Positions 8,195-19,227 of a stretch of DNA of 58,679 nt are shown here, piece by piece. The notes beneath the pieces were generated by a model. That model was not told the origin of the DNA, did not search any database, and saw only the letters and a list, made by a program, of their open reading frames with translations. The position numbers and the translations under genes are program-made. Source of the stretch: Rhizobium leguminosarum (lineage in GTDB: Bacteria; Pseudomonadota; Alphaproteobacteria; Rhizobiales; Rhizobiaceae); the NCBI RefSeq assembly GCF_001652265.1, contig NZ_LWBS01000358.1, positions 1-58,679 of the forward strand, given 5' to 3'. How positions within the stretch are numbered: the stretch's first letter is position 1; each line of letters opens with the position of its first letter.

Positions 8195-8288
8195 GCGGTC
8201 TGGTCGGCGCTTGTTCGGCGCGGGCGTTCTCATAACGGGCAAATGACAGGCTGGCAAGCCGAAAAGTCGAACCATTCCATCCTTTTGC

Positions 8289-8317
8289 CTTGACACCTTT
8301 TTGCCACTCGGCTATCT
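8289..8317 (+). promoter_or_regulatory. sigma-70 promoter for rplU-rpmA
   Basis: CTTGAC (8289-8294), a 17-bp spacer and CTATCT (8312-8317) match the rhizobial sigma-70 consensus CTTGAC-N17-CTATAT with one mismatch. Transcription would start near 8324, giving a ~175-nt leader before rplU. The leader includes a hairpin CCCGCG-CTCG-CGCGGG at 8359-8374, nested inside CTCGT (8354-8358) / ACGAG (8389-8393). Confidence 0.75.
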
Positions 8318-8498
8318 CGGCTGCGCAATAGGTTTGGAGAAATCCGCGCCTAGCTCGTCCCGCGCTCGCGCGGGGCTTCACCGGCAGAACGAGTTCGAGG
8401 ATTAGACCTCTGAAATCTCTGCTTAACTTCGACTGATAAAAAGACAGCCACCTGCTGGATTAGCGGGGAGCGCTGGAACGAACATGAAAGGATAAAAA

Positions 8499-8816
8499 AT
8501 GTTCGCAGTCATCAAGACCGGCGGTAAGCAGTACCGTGTGGCAGCCAACGACGTGCTGACCATCGAAAAGCTGGAAGCCACCGCTGGCGACTCCATTGAA
8601 TTCACCGAAGTGCTCGTGATCGGCGAAGGCGCCGACGCTGCGATCGGTGCGCCCTTCGTAACCGGCGCCTCTGTCAAGGCAGAAGTCGTCGAACAGAACC
8701 GCGGCAAGAAGGTCATCGCCTTCAAGAAGCGCCGCCGTCAGAATTCGAAGCGTTCGCGCGGCCATCGTCAGCATCACACGGTCGTCCGTATCACGGACAT
8801 CGTGGCTGCCAAGTAA
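8499..8816 (+). CDS. rplU: 50S ribosomal protein L21
   Basis: This 105-residue protein ([25 protein letters not shown]..., then [23 protein letters not shown]) is the canonical bL21, which binds 23S rRNA domain II. The ATG at 8499 follows an AAAGGA ribosome-binding site. The long structured leader suggests autoregulation or attenuation. Its partner rpmA starts 34 bp downstream, the standard bacterial order. Confidence 0.98.
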   Translation: MFAVIKTGGKQYRVAANDVLTIEKLEATAGDSIEFTEVLVIGEGADAAIGAPFVTGASVKAEVVEQNRGKKVIAFKKRRRQNSKRSRGHRQHHTVVRITDIVAAK

Positions 8817-8850
8817 GATCAACGGGACAAGGTTTTAAAGGAGAACTCCA

Positions 8851-9120
8851 ATGGCACACAAAAAAGCTGGCGGTTCATCGCGCAATGGTCGCGATTCTCA
8901 GTCCAAGCGCCTTGGCGTGAAGAAGTTCGGCGGCGAAGCCGTCATCGCAGGCAACATCATCGTGCGCCAGCGCGGTACTGAGTGGCATCCGGGTTCCAAC
9001 GTCGGCCTCGGCAAGGATCACACGATTTTTGCGCTTACCGCCGGCAATGTGAACTACCGAACGAAGGCCAACGGTCGCGTCTACGTGTCTGTCATGCCGA
9101 AAGCGGAAGCAGCGGAATAA
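8851..9120 (+). CDS. rpmA: 50S ribosomal protein L27
   Basis: This 89-residue bL27 begins [20 protein letters not shown], the conserved flexible N-terminus that reaches the peptidyl-transferase centre. It has the uncleaved gamma-proteobacterial-type start rather than the Firmicutes prepeptide. The RBS is AAAGGAG, 11 bases before the ATG. It is co-transcribed with rplU and followed by a strong terminator at 9192-9221. Confidence 0.98.
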
Positions 9121-9191
9121 GCCGGTAGCGCTCAAAAACAGCCGGCGTCTCATCGACCCGGCTGGCCGTATCAGGTTCAGTCTAGAAAACA

Positions 9192-9221
9192 GGGGAGATG
9201 GGGCGCCATCTCCCCTTTTTT
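9192..9221 (+). terminator. Intrinsic terminator of rplU-rpmA
   Basis: A perfect 10-bp stem GGGGAGATGG / CCATCTCCCC with a GGCG loop is followed by TTTTTT. Confidence 0.93.
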
Positions 9222-9247
9222 CTTTACCCCTCAAGGAGGACTGAACC

Positions 9248-9904
9248 ATGCAAGGCGAATTGTTAAGGGCAGACCAATCACGGTCTCCCCGGGAAGACCA
9301 GCGGTCTTCCGAAGAACGGCTGAGGCCGGAACGGTTAAGGACCGATTGCCCTGTCTTGTTATCGGAAAGGCTCGTCATGCGCGCGCCCCACGAAGAAGAC
9401 ATCGACGCCCTTGCCCATCTCGCCAACAACGCCAAAGTCGCCACCATGGTATCGCGTATGCCGCACCCTTATACCGCCGATGATGCTGCTGACTTCGTGC
9501 GTCGCACGAAAAATGGCGATATTGGCAAGTGCGTCTATGCGATCACCAAGGCCGAAAACGGCGCTTTTATCGGCTGCTGCGGCGTCGAGCCGCATGCGGA
9601 CGGCAGAACCGTCGAGATCGGCTACTGGCTGGGCGAGCCCTATTGGAACAAGGGTTATACCACCGAGGCCTGCCATGCCTTGGTCGATATGGTATTCAGG
9701 ACCCGTCAGGACGTCGATCAGATCGACGCCCGTTGCCGGGTCATGAACGTCGCTTCGCGCCGCGTCATCCAGAAGTGCGGCTTCCAGTTCCAGGGTTCGG
9801 GGCTCGCAGCCTCGCTGGCGCTCGGCAGCAACGTGCCGGTCGAATGGTACAGGCTCGACCGCAAGACCTGGATGTCCCTCCGAAGCTGGGGGAACATCGC
9901 ATGA
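9248..9904 (+). CDS. GNAT family N-acetyltransferase (RimJ/RimL type)
   Basis: This is a 218-residue protein. The acetyltransferase domain spans about residues 35-205 and begins LLSERLVMRAPHEEDIDALA; IGYWLGEPYWNKGYTTEACHALVD is the strand-4/helix-3 acetyl-CoA site, and N-V-A-S-R-R-V-I-Q-K-C-G-F-Q is the family C-terminal signature. The ATG at 9248 follows a perfect AAGGAGGA at 9233-9240, so the extra ~30 polar N-terminal residues are probably translated. It overlaps the next GNAT gene by ATGA. The target (protein N-terminus or small amine) is unknown. Confidence 0.85.
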   Translation: MQGELLRADQSRSPREDQRSSEERLRPERLRTDCPVLLSERLVMRAPHEEDIDALAHLANNAKVATMVSRMPHPYTADDAADFVRRTKNGDIGKCVYAITKAENGAFIGCCGVEPHADGRTVEIGYWLGEPYWNKGYTTEACHALVDMVFRTRQDVDQIDARCRVMNVASRRVIQKCGFQFQGSGLAASLALGSNVPVEWYRLDRKTWMSLRSWGNIA

Positions 9905-10491
9905 GCACGACTGCGCTGCAAAGGCCTGAGGTCAAGCCGATGATGCCCGGCCCCGCGCCTGTCATCTCGACCGCCCGGCTGACGCTCCGCCCCCACAGGC
10001 TGAGCGATGCGCCTGCGATCGCGGAATCGCTCTCTGATTTCGCGGTCACGCGCATGCTGTCCCGTGTACCCGCGCCGTTCGACCGGCAGGATGCGCTGGA
10101 CTGGCTGATCCCGGTCACCTCGGGCACCCTGCCCGACTGGCCGCTGGCGATTACCGATAAGGACGACGTCCATATCGGCAACGTCTCGATCGAGTTGCGC
10201 CACGGCCGCTGGCACCTCGGCTACTGGCTGAACCGCTACTACTGGCGGCGCGGCTATATGAGCGAGGCGGTGACGGCGATCATCGAGCGCTTCTCGCGCC
10301 GCATGCCGGAGACGCCGATCCATTCCGGCGTCTTCGCCGACAACCCGGCTTCGCTGCGACTGCAGGAGAAGCTCGGTTTCCGCATGACCGGTTGCGGCGA
10401 AATCTATTGTTTCGCCCGCAACACCATGGTGTCGCACATCGAAACGGTGCTGCAGCCGGGCATGCTGCAGCCGCCGCGAAAGGTTGCCTGA
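9901..10491 (+). CDS. GNAT family N-acetyltransferase (RimJ/RimL type), second copy
   Basis: This 196-residue protein is translationally coupled to the preceding GNAT gene through ATGA. STARLTLRPHRLSDAPAIAESL opens the domain. LGYWLNRYYWRRGYMSEAVTAII is the acetyl-CoA motif and NPASLRLQEKLGFRMTG the C-terminal motif. It is divergent from its neighbour in sequence but alike in architecture, suggesting an old tandem duplication and possibly a two-subunit enzyme. No terminator follows; a rhizobial palindrome begins two bases after the stop codon. Confidence 0.85.
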   Translation: MSTTALQRPEVKPMMPGPAPVISTARLTLRPHRLSDAPAIAESLSDFAVTRMLSRVPAPFDRQDALDWLIPVTSGTLPDWPLAITDKDDVHIGNVSIELRHGRWHLGYWLNRYYWRRGYMSEAVTAIIERFSRRMPETPIHSGVFADNPASLRLQEKLGFRMTGCGEIYCFARNTMVSHIETVLQPGMLQPPRKVA

Positions 10492-10493
10492 TA

Positions 10494-10541
10494 GAGCATG
10501 ATGCCGAAAAGTGTATGCGGTTTTCGGACAACATCATGCTC
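10494..10541. repeat. RIME-like rhizobial intergenic palindrome
   Basis: GAGCATGATGCCGAAAAG and TTTTCGGACAACATCATGCTC form an imperfect inverted repeat around GTGTATGCGG. This is the common Rhizobium intergenic mosaic/palindromic element. A decayed relative is at 58355-58398. Confidence 0.85.
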
Positions 10542-10552
10542 CAGGTCTAGAA

Positions 10553-10583
10553 AGGAGACGTCGCCGCACTGGCGGCGTCTCCA
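10553..10583 (-). terminator. Hairpin between convergent genes, likely terminator
   Basis: GGAGACG-(T)-CGCCGC pairs with GCGGCG-TCTCC around an ACTG loop, directly after the stop codon of the minus-strand EEP gene. On the minus strand it runs into TTTCT. It probably serves both converging units. Confidence 0.65.
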
Positions 10584-11450
10584 TCAATCGCCGATCTCGA
10601 CCCATAGGGGGAAGTGATCGGAGCCCTCGGATTGCGTATCGATCCGGGCGGATTTCAATCGGCTCTGCAGGCCACAACTGACGAAACAATAATCGAGATG
10701 CATGCGTTTGCCGCGATCCTCAGGATCCATCCAGCTGTAGCTCCCCGGAGAGTAAGCCTCCAGCGCCGCAAAGGCGTCGACCGGCGTGCCGATCCTCGCC
10801 ACGCGGCCGTAATATCCGCCGCCAGAACCGGCGAGCGCGCAATATTCCGGCGATTCCGGCTCCATGTTGAAATCGCCCATGATCACGTAATCCTCCGGCA
10901 GCGGCGGCTCCGGCAGATCGAATTCACCGCCTCCCGTCAGCGACCCACCCTCCCGGACGAAGGCATTGATATGCGTGTTCAAGAATTCCAATTGGCGGAT
11001 GCGCTCGTCGGCCGAGACATGGTCGAGATGCACGGAGTAGACGCGGATCGCGCCGCCGGGTGCTGCGATCACCGCCTCGGTTGCGCCGCGCTGCGGGTTG
11101 ATCTTGCCGATCGTCCGGCTGCGCGGCAGAAGCAGCGCTCGGGTCGAGACGATCGGCCAGCGCGACAGCACCATGTTACCGAACTGAAAGCGGGTGCCGG
11201 GCACCGGCTGCAGCCGGCCCTCGGCCGCTTCGACATGCATGTCGCAGGCTGGCCCATACACCCAGAAATAGTCGGGAAAGAAGCCTGCAACATCGGCCAC
11301 CATGTCGGCAAAACCGTTGCGGGAGAAGCCGCGGGTCACCTCCTGCAGCGCGATGACGTCGGCTCCCTCGAGGCTTCGGGCAATCCGCGCCAGATCGTAT
11401 CTGCCGTCGAGACCGAAGCCGTACTGTATGTTATAGCTCGCAAAATTCAC
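10584..11450 (-). CDS. Endonuclease/exonuclease/phosphatase (EEP) family hydrolase
   Basis: This ~288-residue metal-dependent phosphoesterase is of DNase I/sphingomyelinase fold. FASYNIQYG is motif I (catalytic Asn), IALQEVTRG carries the metal-binding Glu, MGDFNMEPESPEY is the Asp-x-Asn motif and SEGSDHFPLWVEI the final Asp-His pair. No signal peptide is present. The start is unclear. GGAGG at 11463-11467 is 6 nt before an ATT codon (11456) and 12 nt before a GTG (11450). I list the GTG, but initiation at ATT, giving MIVNFASYN, fits the spacing better. The substrate is unknown. Confidence 0.82.
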   Translation of the reverse strand: MNFASYNIQYGFGLDGRYDLARIARSLEGADVIALQEVTRGFSRNGFADMVADVAGFFPDYFWVYGPACDMHVEAAEGRLQPVPGTRFQFGNMVLSRWPIVSTRALLLPRSRTIGKINPQRGATEAVIAAPGGAIRVYSVHLDHVSADERIRQLEFLNTHINAFVREGGSLTGGGEFDLPEPPLPEDYVIMGDFNMEPESPEYCALAGSGGGYYGRVARIGTPVDAFAALEAYSPGSYSWMDPEDRGKRMHLDYCFVSCGLQSRLKSARIDTQSEGSDHFPLWVEIGD

Positions 11451-11462
11451 GATAATCTTTGA

Positions 11463-13777
<2,315 letters not shown>

Positions 13778-13785
<8 letters not shown>

Positions 13786-15061
13786 TACCGTTGCGCCAAG
13801 CCCTGACGTTGACGTGCTGATGAACGACATCGGCCGCAAGGCAAAGGCTGCCGCACGACCGCTGGGCTTTGCGTCGACTGAGGCCAAGAACAGCGCATTG
13901 AATGCCATGGCCGATGCGATCCTGGCGAACAAGGCGCATATTCTTGCCGAGAACGCCAAGGACCTGAAGGACATCGAAGGCACCGAGACGCTTGCCTCCT
14001 TCGTCGACCGGCTGACGCTGAACGACAAGCGCATCGCCGAAATGGCCGAGGGCATCCGCGCCATCGCCGCCCTTGCCGATCCGGTCGGTGAAGTCATCGC
14101 TGCCTGGGACCGGCCGAACGGCTTGAAAATCGAGCGCGTCCGCACGCCGCTCGGTGTCATCGGCGTGATCTTCGAAAGCCGGCCGAACGTCACGGCCGAT
14201 GCCGGCGCCCTCTGCCTCAAGGCAGGCAATGCCGTCATCCTGCGCTGCGGCTCGGATTCGCGCCGTTCATCGCAGGCTATCCATGCCTGCCTTGTCGAAG
14301 GTCTGAAGGCGGCGGGACTTCCAGAGCATGCTATCCAGCTTGTTCCGGTTACCGACCGCGCCGCCGTCGGCGCCATGCTGCGCGGCTTGGACGGGGCGAT
14401 CGACGTCATCGTGCCGCGCGGCGGCAAGAGCCTGGTTGCCCGCGTGCAGAGCGAGGCCCGCGTGCCGGTTTTTGCCCATCTCGAAGGCCTTTGCCACATC
14501 TATGTCGATGCCTCGGCCGACATCGAGATGGCGAAGAGGATCATCGTCAACGCCAAGATGCGCCGCACCGGCATCTGCGGCGCAGCCGAAACCCTGCTCG
14601 TCGACGGCGCCGCGATCGGCACGCATCTGACGCCGCTGCTTGAGGTTCTGACCGAGGCCGGCTGCGAGGTCCGCGCTTCGCCAACGGTGCTGAAGGTCGC
14701 GCCCGGCATGAAGCCCGCGACCGAAGAGGACTGGTCGACCGAATATCTCGACGCGATCATTTCGGTTGCCGTCGTCGACGGCATATCGGGCGCCATCGCC
14801 CATATCCAGACATATTCCTCCAACCACACCGAGGCGGTCATCGCCGAGGACCCTGACGTCGTCGCGCGTTTCTTCACCGAAGTCGATTCGGCGATCCTGC
14901 TGCACAATGCCTCGACGCAGTTTGCCGATGGCGGCGAGTTCGGCATGGGTGCGGAAATCGGCATCGCCACCGGCAAGATGCATGCCCGTGGCCCTGTCGG
15001 CGTCGAACAGCTTACCTCTTTCAAATATCGGGTGCATGGTGCCGGACAGACGCGGCCCTGA
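13778..15061 (+). CDS. proA: Gamma-glutamyl phosphate reductase
   Basis: This 427-residue NADPH-dependent aldehyde-dehydrogenase-fold enzyme makes glutamate-5-semialdehyde from the ProB product. The catalytic Cys lies in [15 protein letters not shown] and the substrate-binding [33 protein letters not shown] is well conserved. The C-terminal [30 protein letters not shown] is diagnostic. It starts within proB (ATG at 13778). Confidence 0.97.
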
Positions 15062-15062
15062 C

Positions 15063-15698
15063 GTGACGACCGAGAATGTGGACCGACGCTATCTCCGCAT
15101 GCCGCACAGCGAGCGCGGCATGGTCGTCGGTCTGTTCGGCGGTTCGTTCAATCCACCGCATCAGGGCCACGCGCTCGTCGCCGAGATCGCCCTCAAGCGG
15201 CTCGGCCTCGACCAGCTCTGGTGGATGGTCACCCCGGGCAATCCGCTGAAGAGCCGCAACCAGCTCGCACCACTCGCCGAGCGCCTCGCCGAAAGCGAGC
15301 GTGTTGCCGCCGATCCCCGCATCAAGGTCACCGCCTTCGAACAGACGTTCGGCGTCAGCTACACCGCCAACACGCTTGCCCGCGTCAAGGCGCGCAATCC
15401 GCATGTGCATTTCATCTGGATCATGGGCGCCGACAGCCTGCAGACCTTTCACAAATGGCAGAAATGGCAGGAGATCGCCCGCACCTTCCCGATCGCGGTG
15501 ATCGATCGGCCGGGCGCGACGCTGTCCTTCCTCTCTTCGAAAATGGCGAGGACTTACGATTTCGCCCGTGTCGATGAGGATGATGCGCGTGTTCTCTGGA
15601 AAAAACGTGCGCCGGCCTGGACCTTTATCCACGGGCCGCGCTCCGGCCTGAGTTCGACGGCAATCCGCAACGGCTCGTCGCACGGCGACGCCGAGTAG
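15063..15698 (+). CDS. nadD: Nicotinate-nucleotide adenylyltransferase
   Basis: This enzyme makes deamido-NAD from nicotinate mononucleotide and ATP. The nucleotidyl-transferase motif GGSFNPPHQGH and the C-terminal LSSTAIRNG (ISSTxxR motif) are present, along with VTPGNPLKS and WIMGADSLQTFHKW. The start is taken as GTG 15063, two bases after the proA stop, giving 211 residues. An in-frame ATG at 15099 (MPHSERGM) is the alternative, giving 199. It is the last gene of obg-proBA-nadD. In many alphaproteobacteria rsfS and rlmH follow directly; here the sRNA and mod genes intervene. Confidence 0.94.
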   Translation: MTTENVDRRYLRMPHSERGMVVGLFGGSFNPPHQGHALVAEIALKRLGLDQLWWMVTPGNPLKSRNQLAPLAERLAESERVAADPRIKVTAFEQTFGVSYTANTLARVKARNPHVHFIWIMGADSLQTFHKWQKWQEIARTFPIAVIDRPGATLSFLSSKMARTYDFARVDEDDARVLWKKRAPAWTFIHGPRSGLSSTAIRNGSSHGDAE

Positions 15699-15757
15699 AG
15701 CGCCGCGCGCCCAGCAAGACGCATGCGCCAGCCTGATGTCAGAATATCCCGAAATCG

Positions 15758-15878
15758 AGAAAGCCCGACGGGGGAGGAGATCCGTCGGGCTTATAAACTC
15801 GATCGACAACTGGGAGGAGGAGTGTTGTCGACCCTATCGAACGGCTATGGGAGGAGGAGAAGCCGTGTCGATGAGTAG
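15758..15878 (-). ncRNA. Alpha-r14 family trans-acting sRNA with three anti-Shine-Dalgarno loops
   Basis: On the minus strand three hairpins follow each other. ACGGCT/AGCCGT (15841-15866) has loop TCTCCTCCTCCCAT. TCGACAAC/GTTGTCGA (15803-15831) has loop ACTCCTCCTCCCA. AAGCCCGACGG/CCGTCGGGCTT (15761-15792) has loop ATCTCCTCCC and is followed by TCTCGATTTC as a weak terminator tail. The CCTCCTCCC loop motif presented by successive hairpins is the hallmark of the alpha-r14 / 'cuckoo' RNA group (Smr14C2 = NfeR1 in Sinorhizobium), which pairs with ribosome-binding sites of transporter mRNAs. Length (~120 nt) fits. The 5' end is estimated from TATGAT (15884-15889) as a possible -10 box. Confidence 0.8.
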
Positions 15879-16139
15879 GTTTTATCATATTCGACAAAAA
15901 GGTGAATACCGATTGGTGCATTGCAGCAATGCATCGGATGCAAATCTCGAGATGAATTTGGCTTCCCCATTGCCGTTTTTATTAGCAAAAATTAGGGGAA
16001 CCAGTCCCGGTTGCCGGGAGTCCCTGCCGTTGGCAAACCGACTTCCGGTATTTTCGCCCTGTTGATCTCACTTTCGGCGGAAGCCATGCACCTCACGAAT
16101 GCGTGAACATTGCGCCGCTGAGAACGCGAGCGCCGATAC

Positions 16140-16163
16140 GGTTATATTTTCCTGGATATATCC
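16140..16163. promoter_or_regulatory. Putative upstream Mo-box (ModE site 1)
   Basis: GGTTATAT-N8-ATATATCC is a near-palindrome resembling the E. coli/rhizobial ModE operator (CGTTATAT... inverted). It lies 62 bp before the modA start codon and 43 bp (about four helical turns) from site 2. Confidence 0.6.
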
Positions 16164-16182
16164 CTAGCCAAGACGCCTCGCC

Positions 16183-16206
16183 CGTTATATTCGTCGCAAT
16201 ATTTCG
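16183..16206. promoter_or_regulatory. Putative downstream Mo-box (ModE site 2)
   Basis: CGTTATATT-N6-AATATTTCG has the left arm and spacing of the known modA operator. It ends 18 bp before the modA ATG, so bound ModE would block transcription or translation initiation. The remaining gene-free DNA 15879-16139 holds an imperfect CCGG-rich inverted repeat near 16003-16050 and nothing else I recognise. Confidence 0.65.
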
Positions 16207-16224
16207 AACTCCGGGGAATGAATT

Positions 16225-17016
16225 ATGCAGAACCGCAGCCGATGGATGAAACTGGCAATCGCCGCGATCGCAGCCCTCTGGCTTGGCGCGACAGCGCTTC
16301 CGGCGCCGGCAGCCGCAGCCGAAAAGCTCACCATCTTTGCGGCGGCGAGCCTCAAGGATGCGCTCGACACCGCCAATGCCGCCTGGACGAAGGAAAGCGG
16401 CAAGGACGCCGTCGTATCCTATGCGGCGAGCGGCGCGCTGGCAAAGCAGATCGAAAACGCCGCGCCCGCCGATGTCTTCATCTCGGCAGATCTCGACTGG
16501 ATGGATTATGTCGCCAAGAAGAACCTGATCAAAGCCGACAGCCGCTCCAACCTGCTCGGTAACAAGATTGTGCTCGTTGCGGAAAAGGACAAGGCAAAAC
16601 CGGTCGAGATCAAGCAAGGCTTCGATCTCGCCGGGCTTTTGGGCGACGGCAAGCTTGCCATGGGTGAGCCGAAATCCGTTCCGGCCGGCAAATACGGCAT
16701 GGCCGCGCTCGAAAAGCTCGGCGTCTGGAAATCGGTCGAAACCAAGGTCGCCGGCGCCGAAAGCGTGCGCGCCGCCCTTGCCCTCGTCTCACGCGGCGAA
16801 GCGCCCTTTGGTATCGTCTACCAGACGGATGCCGCAGCCGATAAGGGTGTCGCCATCGTCGGCACTTTCCCCGCCGATTCCCATCCGCCGATCATCTATC
16901 CGATCGCAATCCTTGCCGAGAGCAAGAACCCGGATGCATCAGCCTATCTCGATTTTCTGAAATCGGACAAGGCAGCCGCGTTCTTCACGGCGCAGGGTTT
17001 TACCATCCTGAAATGA
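16225..17016 (+). CDS. modA: Molybdate ABC transporter periplasmic-binding protein
   Basis: This 263-residue protein captures molybdate/tungstate for ModBC. A signal peptide covers residues 1-32 (cleavage near AAAAEK). The mature protein starts KLTIFAAASLKDALDTANAAW. AASGALAKQIENAAPADVFISADLDWMDYV and GAESVRAALALVSRGEAPFGIVYQTDA are the ModA ligand-binding segments. The ATG at 16225 follows GGGGAATGA. It is separated from modB by 445 bp containing a large palindromic repeat, unlike the tight modABC of most relatives. Regulation by ModE through the two boxes just upstream is likely. Confidence 0.96.
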   Translation: MQNRSRWMKLAIAAIAALWLGATALPAPAAAAEKLTIFAAASLKDALDTANAAWTKESGKDAVVSYAASGALAKQIENAAPADVFISADLDWMDYVAKKNLIKADSRSNLLGNKIVLVAEKDKAKPVEIKQGFDLAGLLGDGKLAMGEPKSVPAGKYGMAALEKLGVWKSVETKVAGAESVRAALALVSRGEAPFGIVYQTDAAADKGVAIVGTFPADSHPPIIYPIAILAESKNPDASAYLDFLKSDKAAAFFTAQGFTILK

Positions 17017-17202
17017 TCGAGAAGTTGAGATGATTGCGGAATCGACAGCGACAGCTTAGCGTGAGGGCTCACTTGGTCGGGCTTCAGCTGACAAAGTCGG
17101 CCAATTACTCCTTCGTCAGGCTCGGGCTTGTGCCCTAAGCATCTGCATCGATCGATAATTAGCAGATGTCAGTCACAAGGCCACAGCTGCCCGGTTAGCG
17201 CC

Positions 17203-17353
17203 GATGGCTGCCCCTCACCCTAACCCTCTCCCCGTACACGGGGCGAGGGGACGTGCCATGCGAAAGCGGATGGGGAATGGAGAGGGCGCGGCATGTCCCC
17301 TTCGCCCCGCAGGCGGGGAGAAGGTGCCGGCAGGCGGATGAGGGGCAGCCGTC
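17203..17353. repeat. Large palindromic intergenic element between modA and modB
   Basis: Outer arms GATGGCTGCCCCTCA (17203-17217) and TGAGGGGCAGCCGTC (17339-17353) are inverted. Nested inside, CGGGGCGAGGGGACGTGCC is inverted against GGCATGTCCCCTTCGCCCCG. The ~150-bp unit can fold into one long cruciform and looks like a dispersed MITE/REP-type rhizobial element. Outside it, 17017-17202 holds only a small hairpin CATCTGC/GCAGATG (17140-17168). Confidence 0.8.
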
Positions 17354-17461
17354 GGCGATCACGTGGGCGGATGTCGAGGATGACGCCGGGTAAAGAACGA
17401 GCTTTGTCATCAAACTGGGGCTCGGCTCGCAAGCCTTCGATTTCTAGGGAGACCGCTGCAT

Positions 17462-18163
17462 TTGAACATGTTGGGCTTGAGCAATGAGGAATGGACGGCG
17501 ATCCTGCTCAGCCTGCGCGTCTCGATTGTCGCCATGCTGGCGAGCCTGCCCTTCGGCATCCTCGTCGCCCTGTTGCTTGCCCGTGGCCGCTTCTGGGGTA
17601 AGTCGGTGCTGAACGGTGTCGTTCACCTGCCGCTGATCCTGCCCCCGGTCGTCACCGGTTTCCTTCTCCTCATTCTGTTCGGCCGCCGCGGTCCGATCGG
17701 CAGCCTGCTCGACCAGTATTTCGGCATCGTCTTGTCTTTCCGCTGGACAGGCGCTGCACTGGCCTGCGCCGTCATGGCCTTTCCGCTGATGGTGCGCAGC
17801 ATCCGCCTCTCGATCGAGGCGGTCGACCGCAAGCTGGAAGAGGCGGCCGGAACGCTCGGCGCCGGCCCCGTCTGGGTTTTCCTGACGATCACCCTGCCGC
17901 TGACCCTGCCCGGCATCATCGCCGGCATGATCCTCTCTTTTGCCAAGGCGATGGGCGAATTCGGCGCGACGATCACCTTCGTCTCCAACATTCCGGGCGA
18001 AACCCAGACGCTGTCTTCGGCGATCTACACCTTCACCCAGGTGCCGGGCGGCGATGCCGGCGCGCTCCGCCTGACGCTCGTCGCCGTCGTCATATCAATG
18101 GCCGCCCTGCTCGCCTCCGAATTCCTCGCCCGTCTCGCCGGCCGGAGGTTCGACCCGGAATGA
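17462..18163 (+). CDS. modB: Molybdate ABC transporter permease
   Basis: This ~233-residue inner-membrane protein has about five transmembrane segments. [27 protein letters not shown] contains the EAA-type loop that contacts ModC. The start is ambiguous. TTG at 17462 is 10 nt after AGGGAG (17446-17451), whereas ATG at 17468 is 16 nt away, so I favour TTG. It ends in an ATGA overlap with modC. Expression depends either on read-through across the palindrome from modA or on a local promoter. Confidence 0.95.
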   Translation: MNMLGLSNEEWTAILLSLRVSIVAMLASLPFGILVALLLARGRFWGKSVLNGVVHLPLILPPVVTGFLLLILFGRRGPIGSLLDQYFGIVLSFRWTGAALACAVMAFPLMVRSIRLSIEAVDRKLEEAAGTLGAGPVWVFLTITLPLTLPGIIAGMILSFAKAMGEFGATITFVSNIPGETQTLSSAIYTFTQVPGGDAGALRLTLVAVVISMAALLASEFLARLAGRRFDPE

Positions 18164-19227
18164 CGCTGATCGTCGAGGCAAAACAGAGGCTCGGCGCCTT
18201 TTCGCTCGATGCCGCCTTCACCTCCGAGCGTGGCGTCACCGCGCTGTTCGGCCGCTCCGGCTCCGGCAAGACCTCGATGATCCGCATCATCGCCGGTCTC
18301 GCCCGCCCGGACGAAGGCCGCGTCATCCTCGACGGCGAAGTCTTGACCGAAACCGCAACCGGCATGTTCGTCCCTAGACATCGCCGCCGCTTCGCTTATG
18401 TCTTCCAGGAGGCCCGACTTTTCCCGCATCTCAGCATTCGCGCCAATCTCTCCTATGGCCACTGGTTCGCGGCGAGACCGGCACACGGCGAGAGCTTCGA
18501 TCACATCGTCGACCTGCTCGGCATCGAGACGCTGCTGGAGCGCAGCCCATCAAAACTTTCCGGCGGCGAGAAGCAGCGCGTCGCCATCGGCCGCGCACTT
18601 CTCTCCTCACCCCGCCTGCTGTTGATGGACGAGCCGCTCGCCGCCCTCGATGATGCGCGCAAGGCCGAGATTCTGCCTTATCTGGAACGATTGCGCGACG
18701 AGACCGACATACCGATCGTCTACGTCAGCCATTCGATCGCCGAGGTGGCGCGGCTGGCAAACCAGGTCGTCGTCATGCGTGACGGCAAGGTGGAAGCGAC
18801 AGGCCCTGCCATCGACATATTGAACCGCCCCTCCACCGCCTCCGACCGGCGCGAGGCGGGCGCACTGCTGGAAGGCACGGTCGAAAGCTTCGATGCGCGG
18901 CACCGTCTATCGACGGTCGCGCTGAAATCCTGTCAACTCCATATTCCGGGAGCCGCCCTTGCGCCCGGCAAATCGGTTCGCATCCGCATCCCCTCCCGCG
19001 ATGTCATGCTGGCGACCGCAAGGCCAGAGGGGCTCAGCGCGCTGAATATCCTGGAAGCAAGGATAGACGGGATGTCGTCGACCGAGGACGGAACGGTGGA
19101 AATCCGGCTCGATTGTGGCGGCGATATCATTCTTTCCCGGATCACGACATTGTCCTGCGAGCGTCTGGATCTTCGACCGGGAAGGGCGGTCTTCGCCGTC
19201 ATCAAGACAGTTGCCCTGGAGGCCTGA
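18160..19227 (+). CDS. modC: Molybdate ABC transporter ATP-binding protein
   Basis: This 355-residue protein powers molybdate import. Walker [10 protein letters not shown] (about 31-39), signature [15 protein letters not shown], Walker [13 protein letters not shown] and the H-loop [11 protein letters not shown] are complete. The C-terminal third (after residue ~225) is the TOBE/Mop domain, which binds oxyanion and can trans-inhibit transport. The stop codon abuts the convergent modE stop codon with no gap (TGA|TCA). Confidence 0.96.
   Translation: MTLIVEAKQRLGAFSLDAAFTSERGVTALFGRSGSGKTSMIRIIAGLARPDEGRVILDGEVLTETATGMFVPRHRRRFAYVFQEARLFPHLSIRANLSYGHWFAARPAHGESFDHIVDLLGIETLLERSPSKLSGGEKQRVAIGRALLSSPRLLLMDEPLAALDDARKAEILPYLERLRDETDIPIVYVSHSIAEVARLANQVVVMRDGKVEATGPAIDILNRPSTASDRREAGALLEGTVESFDARHRLSTVALKSCQLHIPGAALAPGKSVRIRIPSRDVMLATARPEGLSALNILEARIDGMSSTEDGTVEIRLDCGGDIILSRITTLSCERLDLRPGRAVFAVIKTVALEA

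Noticed and set aside
9248..10491. Two tandem GNAT genes as a toxin-antitoxin (TacT-like) module
   Set aside because: Both proteins are full-length RimJ/RimL-type acetyltransferases and no small RHH antitoxin gene is next to them.
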